Shown piece by piece: positions 8,714-17,537 of a stretch of 64,000 nucleotides of DNA. The notes under the pieces were generated by a model. The model had not been told where the DNA came from. It saw only the letters and a list, made by a program, of their open reading frames with translations, and made no database searches. Origin of the DNA: Kribbella albertanoniae (GTDB lineage Bacteria > Actinomycetota > Actinomycetes > Propionibacteriales > Kribbellaceae); contig NZ_SMKA01000009.1 of assembly GCF_004348455.1 (NCBI RefSeq), positions 1 through 64,000 of the forward strand. The letters run 5' to 3'. A program made the translations under genes and the position numbers. Numbering within the stretch: position 1 is the first letter of the stretch; the number at the start of each line of letters is the position of its first letter.

Positions 8714-9628
8714 ATGGCAATCGACGGGCTACGGCGTAGTTTCGAACGGCACTGGACCCTGTACTTGCTGATGGTCGTACCGCTGACCTGGTTCGCGGTC
8801 TTCAAGTACATTCCGATGTCGAACGCGGTCCTCGCGTTCAAGAACTTCAATGTGATCAAAGGCATCTGGGGCAGCCCCTGGATCGGTTGGCAGAACTTCG
8901 AGCTGTTCTTCGCCAACCCCGTGTTCTGGAACCTGGTGAAGAACACGTTCCTGCTGTCGGTCTACACCGTGGCCGCCAGTTTCCCGCTGGCGATCGCGCT
9001 CGCACTGGGGCTGAACGAGATCCGCCAGGGCCTGTTCAAGCGCACGGTCCAGATGGTGACCTACGCGCCGTACTTCATCTCCACCGTGGTGGTGGTGTCG
9101 ATGACGATCCTGGTGCTGTCACCGCGGCTCGGGATCGTCAACGAAGGCCTGGGCTTCTTCGGTGTGCCGGCGATCGACTTCCTCGGCAATCCGGACTACT
9201 TCCGGCACATCTACGTCTGGTCCGACGTCTGGCAGACCACCGGCTACTCCGCGGTGATCTACCTGGCCGCGTTGTCCGGGATCGATCCTGCCCTGCACGA
9301 GTCGGCCCGGATCGACGGGGCCAGCCGGCTGCAACGGATCCGGCACGTGGACCTGCCCGGCATCATGCCGACCGCGGTCATCATCCTGGTTCTTGCTGTC
9401 GGCAACATCATGGCCATCGGCTTCGAGAAGGCGTTCCTGTTGCAGAACCCGCTGAACCTGAGTGAGTCCGAGATCATCGCCACCTACGTCTACAAGACCG
9501 GTCTGCTGAACGCCGACTTCAGCATGGCGACGGCGGTCGGGTTGTTCAACTCGGTGATCAACCTGGTGTTGCTGCTCGCCGTCAACTGGGTCGCCAAGCG
9601 CGTGACCGGGAACGGACTGTGGTCATGA
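8714..9628 (+). CDS. Carbohydrate ABC transporter permease (LplB-like)
   Basis: The 304-residue inner-membrane protein has six hydrophobic segments and the EAA loop ESARIDGASRLQRIRHVDLPGI, which docks the ATPase. It matches the LplB/YtcP-type importer pairs used for complex oligosaccharides. The ATG at 8714 is preferred over the GTG at 8711 because AGGAGG at 8703-8708 gives 5-nt spacing. It is the first gene of a permease-permease-lipoprotein-GH29-GH36 operon. No ATPase gene is present, so a shared MsiK/MsmX-type ATPase is probably used. Confidence 0.93.
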   Translation: MAIDGLRRSFERHWTLYLLMVVPLTWFAVFKYIPMSNAVLAFKNFNVIKGIWGSPWIGWQNFELFFANPVFWNLVKNTFLLSVYTVAASFPLAIALALGLNEIRQGLFKRTVQMVTYAPYFISTVVVVSMTILVLSPRLGIVNEGLGFFGVPAIDFLGNPDYFRHIYVWSDVWQTTGYSAVIYLAALSGIDPALHESARIDGASRLQRIRHVDLPGIMPTAVIILVLAVGNIMAIGFEKAFLLQNPLNLSESEIIATYVYKTGLLNADFSMATAVGLFNSVINLVLLLAVNWVAKRVTGNGLWS

Positions 9629-10518
9629 AGGTCCGGCGGATCCGGGAGCCCCGGACGGACCGCATCTTCCTGGTCTGTGTGTACCTGTTGCTGACCGTCT
9701 TCCTCGCGGTTGTCCTGCTGCCGCTGCTCTACATCGTGGCCAGCTCGTTCAGTAGTCCGGAGGCGGTGTCGTCCGGCCGGGTGCTGTTCTGGCCGGTGGA
9801 CTTCTCACTGCGCGGTTACAACGCTGTATTCCAGAATCCGCAGATCGTCCAGGGCTATCTCAACTCGTTGTTCTACACGGTGGTCGGCACGATCGTCAGT
9901 GTCACGATGACGATCGCGATCGCGTATCCGATGTCGCGCCGGACGCTGGTCGGCCGCAACACCGTGATGACCCTGATCCTGTTCACGATGCTGTTCACCG
10001 GCGGCCTGATCCCGACGTACCTGGTGGTGCAGTCGGCCGGGCTGCTGGACACCCGCTGGGCGTTGATCGTCCCGCAGGCGATCGGGGTCTGGCAGGTGAT
10101 CATCGCCCGCACCTACTTCCGGACCGCGATTCCGGAGGAACTGGTCGAAGCCTCCCAGCTCGACGGCTGCGGCGACCTGCGGTTCCTCTGGTCGGTGGTG
10201 ATTCCGCTGGCCAAACCGATGATCGCCGTGGTGGCGCTGATGTACGCGATCACGCAGTGGAACTCGTACTTCGACGCCCTGATCTACCTCAAGAATCCGG
10301 ACCTGTTCCCGCTGCAGCTGGTGTTGCGCAACATCCTGATCCTCAACACCACCGGTGGGGGCGCGGTCGACGCGTCCGTCGTCATGCAACGCCAGCAACT
10401 GGCCGACCTGCTCAAGTACTCGCTGATCGTGGTCGCCAGTGTGCCGGTGCTGCTCATCTATCCGTTCGTCGCGCGCTACTTCACCAAGGGAATCATGATC
10501 GGCGCCGTGAAGGGCTGA
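9625..10518 (+). CDS. Carbohydrate ABC transporter permease (YtcP/MalG-like)
   Basis: This is the second permease subunit, 297 residues with six membrane segments. Its EAA loop is near residues 180-200 (EASQLDGCGDLRFLWSVVIPLAKP). The ATG overlaps the stop of the first permease (ATGA), so the subunits are coupled. Members of this family partner with LplA-like lipoproteins, and one follows 34 nt downstream. Confidence 0.93.
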   Translation: MKVRRIREPRTDRIFLVCVYLLLTVFLAVVLLPLLYIVASSFSSPEAVSSGRVLFWPVDFSLRGYNAVFQNPQIVQGYLNSLFYTVVGTIVSVTMTIAIAYPMSRRTLVGRNTVMTLILFTMLFTGGLIPTYLVVQSAGLLDTRWALIVPQAIGVWQVIIARTYFRTAIPEELVEASQLDGCGDLRFLWSVVIPLAKPMIAVVALMYAITQWNSYFDALIYLKNPDLFPLQLVLRNILILNTTGGGAVDASVVMQRQQLADLLKYSLIVVASVPVLLIYPFVARYFTKGIMIGAVKG

Positions 10519-10552
10519 TCCTCCGCATCACCACAACCCCTGTGAGGGAACC

Positions 10553-12238
10553 ATGTTTCTACAGTTCACACGGCGGAGGCGTGCCGCGATCGCCGGCATC
10601 GGCCTCCTGGGACTCGCGCTCGCGGCCTGTACCGGTAGCGGACCGGACGCCGAGCAAGGCAAGCCGCTGCCCACGATCACCGGCAATCCCGCGGTCACCC
10701 TCGACGTGTTCGCACCGCAGGCGGCCGACTGGAACCTGGCCACGAACGACTTCACCCAGGAGGTGAAGAAGAAGTTCAACCTCTCGATCAAGTGGCAGAC
10801 CACGACCTTCGACGGCGGTCCGGCCAAGGAGAAGCGGCAGATCTCGCTGGCCAGCGGTGACTATCCGGACCTGTATCTGCTGATTCCGTGGGTCGACCAG
10901 TTCAGCCAGTCCGATCTGCTGAAGCTGTCGAACCAGGGCGTCGTCGTACCGCTGAACCAGTTGATCGACCAGTACGCACCGAACATCAAGAAGGCGCTGG
11001 ACACCTCGCCCGGCTACAAGGAGATGGCGACCGCGCCGGACGGCAAGATCTACGGGATGCCGCAGTGGGTGGACTGTTTCCACTGTTCCTATCAGGCCAA
11101 GCTGTGGATGAACTCGGCCTGGCTGAAGAAGCTCGGGCTGGAGCAGCCGAAGACCACCGAGGACATGCGGAAGGTGCTGCAGGCCTTCAAGACCCAGGAC
11201 CCCAACGGCAACGGCAAGGCCGACGAGATTCCGCTGAGCGCCGACGTACGGGACGTGCTGATCCCGTACTTCATGAACGCCTTCATCTACGACCCGCAGG
11301 GCACGAGCGGCAACAACAACTCGACCCTGGTGCTGGACAACGGCAAGGTCGACCTGCAGGCGAACAAGGACGGCTGGAAGAAGGGTCTCGCCTACCTCAA
11401 CTCGCTGTACAAGGAGGGCCTGATCGACAAGGGCGCGTTCACCCAGAACCCGGACGCGCTGCATCAGCAGGGCGACCACGCCGGCTCGGTGATCCTCGGG
11501 TCCGCGACGGCGCTGCACCCTGGCATCTTCATGAGCACCGGTGTGGCGGACAAACGCGACATGCAGTACGACGCCGTACCGCCGCTGACCGGCCCGGACG
11601 GCGCGAACTTCACCGGCTACAACTTCCCGAGCGCGCCCGGCGCAACCTTCGTACTGACCAGCAAGGCGACGCCGGAGGAGCAGATCCAGGCGATCAAGCT
11701 GCTCGACTACATCTTCACCGACGAGGGCCAGACCAACGCCTTCTGGGGCAAGGAGGGCAAGACGTGGCGCAAGCCGGCGGCCGGCGACGTCGCGCTCGAC
11801 AAGTCGCTGAAGCCGTCGTTCGCGCAGATCCAGCAGAAGCCCGGCGCGCCACCGGCGAACTCCGGGTGGCAGGCGCTGGCGCAGTACAACAACACCGCGA
11901 CCTACCGGAACTCCGAGGCGATCGCCACCGACATCTACTCCGCAGCGGGCTACGAGCGCCGGTTGTACGAGGCAACCAAGCTCTACGCCGGTAAGGAGGA
12001 CAAGTCCAAGATCTACCCGTACTGGAAGGTGTGGATCGATCCGTCGCAGGCCAGTGAGGTCGCGACCCTGCAGACCAACATCGAGAACTACGTGCAGCAG
12101 AACGCCCTGCAGTTCGTCACCGGCTCGAAGAACATCGAGACCGACTGGGACAGCTACGTCAAGGGACTCGAGGGGCTCGGCCTGAAGCGGTACCTCGAGA
12201 TCCAGCAGGCTGCCTACGACAAGACCCCCAACAAGTAG
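10553..12238 (+). CDS. Extracellular solute-binding lipoprotein (LplA-like)
   Basis: The 561-residue precursor begins with a basic n-region (FTRRRR), a hydrophobic core and a lipobox LAAC, so the lipid-modified Cys is residue 26. The mature part has the two-lobe fold of large family-1 sugar-binding proteins, with many aromatic residues, and a Gly/Asn/Asp-rich segment DPNGNGKADEIP near residues 215-230 that resembles a calcium loop common in LplA-type proteins. It should capture an oligosaccharide on the outer face of the membrane and deliver it to the two permeases upstream. GAGGGAA precedes the ATG. Confidence 0.93.
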   Translation: MFLQFTRRRRAAIAGIGLLGLALAACTGSGPDAEQGKPLPTITGNPAVTLDVFAPQAADWNLATNDFTQEVKKKFNLSIKWQTTTFDGGPAKEKRQISLASGDYPDLYLLIPWVDQFSQSDLLKLSNQGVVVPLNQLIDQYAPNIKKALDTSPGYKEMATAPDGKIYGMPQWVDCFHCSYQAKLWMNSAWLKKLGLEQPKTTEDMRKVLQAFKTQDPNGNGKADEIPLSADVRDVLIPYFMNAFIYDPQGTSGNNNSTLVLDNGKVDLQANKDGWKKGLAYLNSLYKEGLIDKGAFTQNPDALHQQGDHAGSVILGSATALHPGIFMSTGVADKRDMQYDAVPPLTGPDGANFTGYNFPSAPGATFVLTSKATPEEQIQAIKLLDYIFTDEGQTNAFWGKEGKTWRKPAAGDVALDKSLKPSFAQIQQKPGAPPANSGWQALAQYNNTATYRNSEAIATDIYSAAGYERRLYEATKLYAGKEDKSKIYPYWKVWIDPSQASEVATLQTNIENYVQQNALQFVTGSKNIETDWDSYVKGLEGLGLKRYLEIQQAAYDKTPNK

Positions 12239-12255
12239 ACGCTGAGGAGCGACCA

Positions 12256-13674
12256 GTGCCGTACGACGCAACCTTCGAATCCCTGGCGACCTTCGAATGC
12301 CCGGAATGGTTCCGGGACGCGAAACTCGGCATCTGGTCGCACTGGGGGCCACAGTCCGTGCCACGGTACGGCGACTGGTACGCCCGGAACATGTATCGCG
12401 AGGGGAGCGACCAGTATCGCTACCACCTCCGGACCTACGGCCACCCGTCGCAGTTCGGCTACAAGGACATCGTCCAGCTGTGGAAGGCCGAACGGTTCGA
12501 TCCGCACGCGTTGATGGACCAGTTCGTCGCGGCCGGCGCCCGGTACTTCGTGGCCCAGGCCGTGCATCACGACAACTTCTTCAACTACGAGTCGGCGATC
12601 CACCCCTGGAATTCGGTCAAGGTCGGACCGGGCAAGGACATCGTCGCGCTCTGGAAGGAGGCCGCGGACCAGCGCGGCCTCCCGTTCGGCATCACCGAGC
12701 ATCTCGGTGCCACGCTCGGCTGGACGGCGGTCAACAAGGGCAGCGACCAGCACGGCCGGTATGCCGGTATTCCGTACGACGGCAACGATCCGGCGTACCG
12801 GGATTTCTATCTCGACAACCGGAAGCTGCTGCCCGCCGAGGACATCGTGGTCCACGAGCCGTGGTACAGCGATGATCCCGAGTGGCATCGCTTCTGGCTG
12901 GAGGCTGTGACCGAGATGGTTGACCGCTACCAGCCCGACCTCCTGTACTCCGATGGTCCGCTTCCGTTCGGTGAATCCGACTACGCGCCGGGCCTGCAGG
13001 CGGTCGCTCATCTCTACAACACGAATGCGCGTGCCGTCTACCAGCAGAAGGACCGCCGGCCCGAGATCAGTGTCGTCGGTGTGATGGACATCGAACGCAG
13101 CCAGACCCCTGAGATCCAGCCTGCGCCCTGGCAGACCGACACCTCGGTCGGCGACTGGTTCTACAACGTCCGTGACGTCTACAAGACGCCCGAGCATGTC
13201 GTCGAACTGCTGGTCGACATCGTGTCGAAGAACGGCAACCTGCTGCTCAACATCCCGCAGTTGCCGGACGGCACGCTCGACGCCGAGTGTTCACACCTGC
13301 TCGATCGGCTCGGTGCCTGGATGCGGGTGTGCGGCGAAGGCATTCATGGGACCCGACCGTTCCGGGTGTTCGGCGAGGGACCCTCGAGTGTGACCATCTC
13401 CGGCTTCACTGAGAACCGCGTCGACTGGACGGCTTCTGACTACCGGTTCACCCGCCGTGACAACACCGTGTACGCCTTCCAGTTGGCCTGGCCCGAGGAC
13501 GGACGCAGCGTGATCCGTACCTTCGCCGACCACGAAACGGTCGCTGGTGTCCGCCTTCTCGGGCACGGCCCGGTTCCCTTCGAGCAGGGCCAGGGGATCC
13601 TCGTGGTCCGGCTGCCCGACGTACCGCCGGTTGCTGTGGCCAACTGCCTCGCGCTCGACCTGCGAACGGCCTGA
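12256..13674 (+). CDS. GH29 alpha-L-fucosidase
   Basis: The 472-residue enzyme has no signal peptide and is therefore cytoplasmic. GH29 hallmarks are the N-terminal WFRDAKLGIWSHWG segment, the YFVAQAVHHDNF strand, and the nucleophile D233 in PDLLYSDGPLP. The second half (from about 375) is a small beta domain. The start is a GTG with GAGGAG 6 nt upstream. It hydrolyses terminal alpha-L-fucosides, probably from imported oligosaccharides. Released fucose would feed the fuconate pathway implied by the divergent dehydratase. The gene is 17 nt after the binding protein and 1 nt before the galactosidase. Confidence 0.9.
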   Translation: MPYDATFESLATFECPEWFRDAKLGIWSHWGPQSVPRYGDWYARNMYREGSDQYRYHLRTYGHPSQFGYKDIVQLWKAERFDPHALMDQFVAAGARYFVAQAVHHDNFFNYESAIHPWNSVKVGPGKDIVALWKEAADQRGLPFGITEHLGATLGWTAVNKGSDQHGRYAGIPYDGNDPAYRDFYLDNRKLLPAEDIVVHEPWYSDDPEWHRFWLEAVTEMVDRYQPDLLYSDGPLPFGESDYAPGLQAVAHLYNTNARAVYQQKDRRPEISVVGVMDIERSQTPEIQPAPWQTDTSVGDWFYNVRDVYKTPEHVVELLVDIVSKNGNLLLNIPQLPDGTLDAECSHLLDRLGAWMRVCGEGIHGTRPFRVFGEGPSSVTISGFTENRVDWTASDYRFTRRDNTVYAFQLAWPEDGRSVIRTFADHETVAGVRLLGHGPVPFEQGQGILVVRLPDVPPVAVANCLALDLRTA

Positions 13675-13675
13675 G

Positions 13676-15670
13676 ATGCCCTTGCTGCGCTGGGATACGC
13701 CCGACCTGACACTGACGTTCGCCCTCGATGACGGTCCGGTGCGGGCGACCGCCGTACCAACAGATGTGGTTCCTCCTGGCCCGCCGTTGGTCGAGGTCAC
13801 GGCCGTCGGCTACGGGCGGCTGTCGAGTAGCCACCGGCAGATCGACACTATCCTTGGGCAGCGGTTGCGTTACGTCCGGCACGAGGACAGTGGGCAGACG
13901 TTGCGCATCGTTCAGGAGGACACGGACTCGGGGTTGCAGGTCACCAGCGTGTTCGTGGCGGGGGCCGGCGTACAGGCGTGGACCGAGGCGTCGATGGCCG
14001 GTGCCGGCAGGTTGGAGCTGACCTTCCTGTCGTCGCTGGTCATCGGTCTGCCGTCGATCGACGTCGAGCTGTACTCCGCCGCGAACAGCTGGATGGCGGA
14101 GAGCCGTTGGTCGGCCCGACCTTTGCGGTCGGAGCTGGCCGACATCGTGCGCGACGAGCATCGGCATGTCGCGAGGAGTCGGTACGCCGTCACCAGCACG
14201 GGATCGTGGTCGTCGGGCGAGCGGCTGCCGGTGGGCGTGCTGGTCGGGCCGTATGCCCTGGGCTGGCAGATCGAGCACAACGGCGGGTGGCACTACGAAC
14301 TGGGGGAGTGCCGGTACGGCGGCTACCTCATGCTGAGTGGCCCCATCGATCAGGAGCACCAGTGGAGTTTTGAGCTCACAGCCGACAATCCGCTGACCAC
14401 TGTGCCGGTGTCGCTGGTGGCCGGGACGGATCGCGACAGCACCTTCGCCGCGCTCACCCGCCAGCGACGAGCCGTGCGCCGACGGCGGCCTGTCGACGCT
14501 CGGATGCCGGTCGTCTTCAACGACTTCATGAACACCCTGCTGGGTGACCCGACGACGGAGAAGCTGCTGCCGCTGATCGATGCGGCGGCGGACGTCGGAG
14601 CGGACTACTTCTGCATCGACGCCGGCTGGTACGCCGAGGGCGACTGGTGGAACACCGTCGGTGCCTGGCAACCATCGGCCACCCGCTTCCCGAACGGGCT
14701 CGGCGAGGTGATCGACCGGATCCACGCACACGGCATGGTCCCTGGCCTCTGGCTCGAGCCCGAGGTGATCGGCGTCCGCTCACGAGTCGCTCAGGAACTA
14801 CCTGACGAAGCCTTTCTCACTCGCCGTGGTGCGCGGGTCGTCGAGTCCGGCCGCTACCTGCTCGACCTCCGCAGCGCCGCCGCCCGCAAGCACTTGGACG
14901 ACACGGTCGATCGCCTGATCAGCGAGTTCGGCCTGGGGTTCTTCAAGTTCGACAACAACACGGTGACCGGGCCAGGCACGGACAAGGCCGGTACGTCGCT
15001 GGGCCACGGACTGCTCGAGCACAACCGGGCCCTGCTGAGTTGGCTCGACGACCTCCAGGCTCGGCACCCCGACCTGCTGATCGAGAACTGCGCATCAGGA
15101 GCCATGCGGATGGACTACGCGATGCTTTCCCGGCTGCATCTGCAGTCCACCTCGGATCAGGAGCACCCGTTGCGCTACGCAACGATCACCGCGGCCGCCC
15201 CGGCCGCCGTACTGCCGGAACAGGCCGGTCACTGGGCCTATCCGATCGCCGGCAGCAGTCGCGAAGAGTTCACCTTCGCACTGGTCAACGGCATTCCGGG
15301 GCGGCTCTACCTCTCCGGCCACCTCAACCGCATGAGCCCCGAGGAGCTCGATCTGGTGCGGTCCGCGCTCGCCGCGCATCGCGTCGTACAGGAGGATCTC
15401 GAGACTCTGGTGCCCAGCTGGCCGCTCGGGCTGCCTGCCTGGACCGACGAGTGGGTCGCACTCTGCCTGACGGGGCCTTCGGTCTCCTACCTCACGGTCT
15501 GGCATCGCGGAGCCGGCCCAGCCACCGTCACCCTTCCGCTCGCCCGGTCAGCGGTCGAGCCGCACTTTCCCGCTGACCTCGGCGACTGGAGCTACACGTG
15601 GACGGGAGACTCACTCAGCATCACCACTAATGCCTCCGAGCCCTCCGCCCGCGTCCTGCGGCTCAGCTGA
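13676..15670 (+). CDS. GH36 alpha-galactosidase
   Basis: This 664-residue GH36 enzyme has an N-terminal beta-sandwich (to about 280), a TIM barrel with HAHGMVPGLWLEPEVIG, the nucleophile D426 in FFKFDNN, the substrate-binding ENCASGAMRMDY segment, and the acid/base D494 in TSDQEHPLRY. The family consensus around the Cys loop is usually CxSGGGRxD; here it is CASGAMRMD, a mild divergence that may reflect an unusual aglycone or linkage. The ATG at 13676 is 1 nt after the fucosidase stop. It has no signal peptide, so imported galactosides are split inside the cell. Its last 8 nt overlap the convergent PPOX gene. Confidence 0.88.
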   Translation: MPLLRWDTPDLTLTFALDDGPVRATAVPTDVVPPGPPLVEVTAVGYGRLSSSHRQIDTILGQRLRYVRHEDSGQTLRIVQEDTDSGLQVTSVFVAGAGVQAWTEASMAGAGRLELTFLSSLVIGLPSIDVELYSAANSWMAESRWSARPLRSELADIVRDEHRHVARSRYAVTSTGSWSSGERLPVGVLVGPYALGWQIEHNGGWHYELGECRYGGYLMLSGPIDQEHQWSFELTADNPLTTVPVSLVAGTDRDSTFAALTRQRRAVRRRRPVDARMPVVFNDFMNTLLGDPTTEKLLPLIDAAADVGADYFCIDAGWYAEGDWWNTVGAWQPSATRFPNGLGEVIDRIHAHGMVPGLWLEPEVIGVRSRVAQELPDEAFLTRRGARVVESGRYLLDLRSAAARKHLDDTVDRLISEFGLGFFKFDNNTVTGPGTDKAGTSLGHGLLEHNRALLSWLDDLQARHPDLLIENCASGAMRMDYAMLSRLHLQSTSDQEHPLRYATITAAAPAAVLPEQAGHWAYPIAGSSREEFTFALVNGIPGRLYLSGHLNRMSPEELDLVRSALAAHRVVQEDLETLVPSWPLGLPAWTDEWVALCLTGPSVSYLTVWHRGAGPATVTLPLARSAVEPHFPADLGDWSYTWTGDSLSITTNASEPSARVLRLS

Positions 15671-16100
15671 CGGTTCGCTTGCTGACCTTGTACTCGTAGA
15701 CATCGGTGTCGGTGCCGTCGATTCCGAAACTGATGATGCGCTTCGGATGGATGCGGATGATGGCGCCGTCGAACCCGGTCCGGTCGAGATCGGCGGCCCA
15801 GACGGAGTCGGTGGGCTCGGCGATCGACTCGCCCGCGCCGCGGATCTCCACACACCGCGGCCGCCACGGCTGGACCGAGGCGACATCGTCGATGACGAAC
15901 GCCACCTGACCGTTCGCGGTGACGTTGCGGAACTTCTTGCTGGCGCCCATCCCGCGCCCGGCGATGTCGATCGTTCCGGTCTTCTCGTTGAAGCGGAACC
16001 CGACCGGGCTGATCTGCAGGGTGCCGTCCGGCTGCGCGGTCGCCAGACGCCCCAGTCGCTGGGTGGACAGGTACTCGAGTTCGGTAGCGGTGAATGACAT
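15663..16100 (-). CDS. PPOX-class F420/flavin-dependent oxidoreductase
   Basis: The 145-residue split-barrel protein has the pattern of actinobacterial PPOX class F420-binding enzymes: LGRLATAQPDGTLQISPVGF at the N-terminus, then a KKFRNVTANGQVAFVIDD strand and RCVEIRGAGE. These proteins bind F420 or a flavin and reduce small substrates. AAGGAA lies 5 nt before the ATG. The gene stands between the convergent galactosidase and the SDR gene 24 nt upstream on the same strand, so it may be co-transcribed with the SDR. Confidence 0.88.
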   Translation of the reverse strand: MSFTATELEYLSTQRLGRLATAQPDGTLQISPVGFRFNEKTGTIDIAGRGMGASKKFRNVTANGQVAFVIDDVASVQPWRPRCVEIRGAGESIAEPTDSVWAADLDRTGFDGAIIRIHPKRIISFGIDGTDTDVYEYKVSKRTVS

Positions 16101-16124
16101 GAGATTCCTTGTGAGTAGTGGAAT

Positions 16125-16919
16125 TCAGGACGACGCGGTGGCGTACCGCTCGGCGAGCGTGGATTGGCCTGCCGCGGCGAGAAGAGTGCGTTCGGCCTGC
16201 TGCAGCTGGTCCAGTGCATCGGGCTCGGACAGTCCCGGTACACAGATCGCTTCGCCGCGTGCTACCGCGACTGCGGTCGCCGTCGCGACATCTTCGGCGG
16301 ACATCGCGCCCGGGCGGTTGCGGTTCGCCCCGCCGGACCACTCGGTCGCAACCAGCCCTGGGCAGACGACGGTGGCGTGGATGCCGGTGCCGGCCAGTTC
16401 GTTCGCCAGTGTGCGGGTGAACGCGACCGTCGCCGACTTCGCCGCGGCGTAGAGGGTACGAGCCGGCATCCCGGGAGCGGCCACGCCCGCACTGAACGCC
16501 AGCAACGAGGCAACCGTCACGATGTTGCCTCGCCCCTTGGCCAGCAGCGACGGCAGTACGGCGTGCGCGAGGGTGACCGGGGCTGTCGAGTTCAGTCGCC
16601 ACAGCGTGTCCAGATCGGCGGCGGACACATCGCGCAGCGGGGCATAGCCCGAGGCTCCGGCGTTCGAGATCAGCAGGTCCACATCGCCCGTAGCGGCCCG
16701 CTCGGCTGCCGCGGCCAGGCCGTCGCTGCTGGACAGGTCGGTGACGAAGGTCTCCACCGAGGCGCCGCGCCGGCCGGCGTCGGCAGCGACCTCTTCCAGG
16801 CGGTCGAGCCGCCGAGCGAGGAGCACCAGGTCGTAGCCGCGCTCCGCGAAAGTCAGCGCGAACGCGGCGCCGATGCCGCTGCTGGCGCCAGTGATCAAGG
16901 CTTTGGGTCGAGTTGTCAT
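16125..16919 (-). CDS. Short-chain dehydrogenase/reductase
   Basis: The protein of 264 residues carries the classical SDR features: the NAD(P) motif TGASSGIG near residue 10, the NAG strand (ISNAGASG), the catalytic Ser in VTVASL, and YAAAKSA with the active Tyr and Lys. I start at the ATG at 16919 because the motif then sits at the usual distance; upstream in-frame Met codons lie inside the operator. The divergent MarR gene and the palindromes between them suggest MarR repression relieved by a small aromatic or electrophile. The substrate is unknown. Confidence 0.9.
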   Translation of the reverse strand: MTTRPKALITGASSGIGAAFALTFAERGYDLVLLARRLDRLEEVAADAGRRGASVETFVTDLSSSDGLAAAAERAATGDVDLLISNAGASGYAPLRDVSAADLDTLWRLNSTAPVTLAHAVLPSLLAKGRGNIVTVASLLAFSAGVAAPGMPARTLYAAAKSATVAFTRTLANELAGTGIHATVVCPGLVATEWSGGANRNRPGAMSAEDVATATAVAVARGEAICVPGLSEPDALDQLQQAERTLLAAAGQSTLAERYATASS

Positions 16920-16932
16920 GTCTTCACCATAG

Positions 16933-16970
16933 CACTTGATGAGCATCAAGTGCTTGATAAGCATCCAGTG
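16933..16970. promoter_or_regulatory. MarR-type operator with two adjacent palindromes
   Basis: Between the divergent SDR and MarR genes, CACTTGATG (16933-16941) and CATCAAGTG (16944-16952) form a perfect 9-bp inverted repeat with a 2-bp centre. Immediately next to it a second, weaker copy (CTTGAT..ATCCAG, 16953-16968) repeats the same core with one mismatch. The pair fills the 66-bp intergenic region and is placed to control both genes. Confidence 0.7.
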
Positions 16971-16985
16971 CAATAGACTGCGGGG

Positions 16986-17450
16986 ATGACCAAGCCAGAG
17001 TCAGGCGAAACCGACCCGGTGGATCGGGTGACGTGGGCGTTGCGGCGGGCCGATCTGGCCCTGCAGGCGGTCAAGGAACCGCCGTTGCGCGCGATCGGCC
17101 TGTCCGGCTCGCACTACGCCGTACTGATGAGCCTGCGGACCACGCCCGGCATCATCGGAGCCGAGCTGGCTCGCTTGGTCGGCGTCACCCCGCAGGCCGT
17201 CGCACTCCTGACGGCCAAGCTGATGGAGCGCGGACTGATCGAACGGCGGCCACATCCCCGGCACCGCAACGTGCAGGAGCTTCACCTCACCGAGGTCGGC
17301 GAGGCGGAGCTCGAGAAGGCCGAGCGCATCATCCGCGACGTGGAACGCCACGTCCGCGAATCCCTGGGCCCACAGCGCTACGGCCAGCTCCGCAAACTCC
17401 TCGGCGAGGTCATCGACGAACTCCCGAACTGGTCCGCCCCGAAGGACTAA
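16986..17450 (+). CDS. MarR-family transcriptional regulator
   Basis: The 154-residue protein has the MarR winged helix: a helix-turn-helix at about 60-85 (GAELARLVGVTPQAVALLTAKLMERGLI), a wing with ERRPHPRHRNVQELHLT, and flanking dimerisation helices. It is divergent from the SDR gene, and the two adjacent palindromes in the shared 66-bp region are its likely autoregulatory operator. Confidence 0.93.
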   Translation: MTKPESGETDPVDRVTWALRRADLALQAVKEPPLRAIGLSGSHYAVLMSLRTTPGIIGAELARLVGVTPQAVALLTAKLMERGLIERRPHPRHRNVQELHLTEVGEAELEKAERIIRDVERHVRESLGPQRYGQLRKLLGEVIDELPNWSAPKD

Positions 17451-17537
17451 GACCGAAAGGCGCTGTTAGCCGATTGAAAGGGGCCTGTCAGCGGAGGCCT
17501 GCAGTCTCGTTCCCATCGAGTACCGAAGGGGAACGAG

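Noticed and set aside
10559-12364. A 601-codon open frame antisense to the solute-binding protein gene
   Set aside because: Its composition is Arg/Val/Leu-rich without domains, as expected for the complement of a high-GC gene, while the plus strand encodes a textbook lipoprotein.
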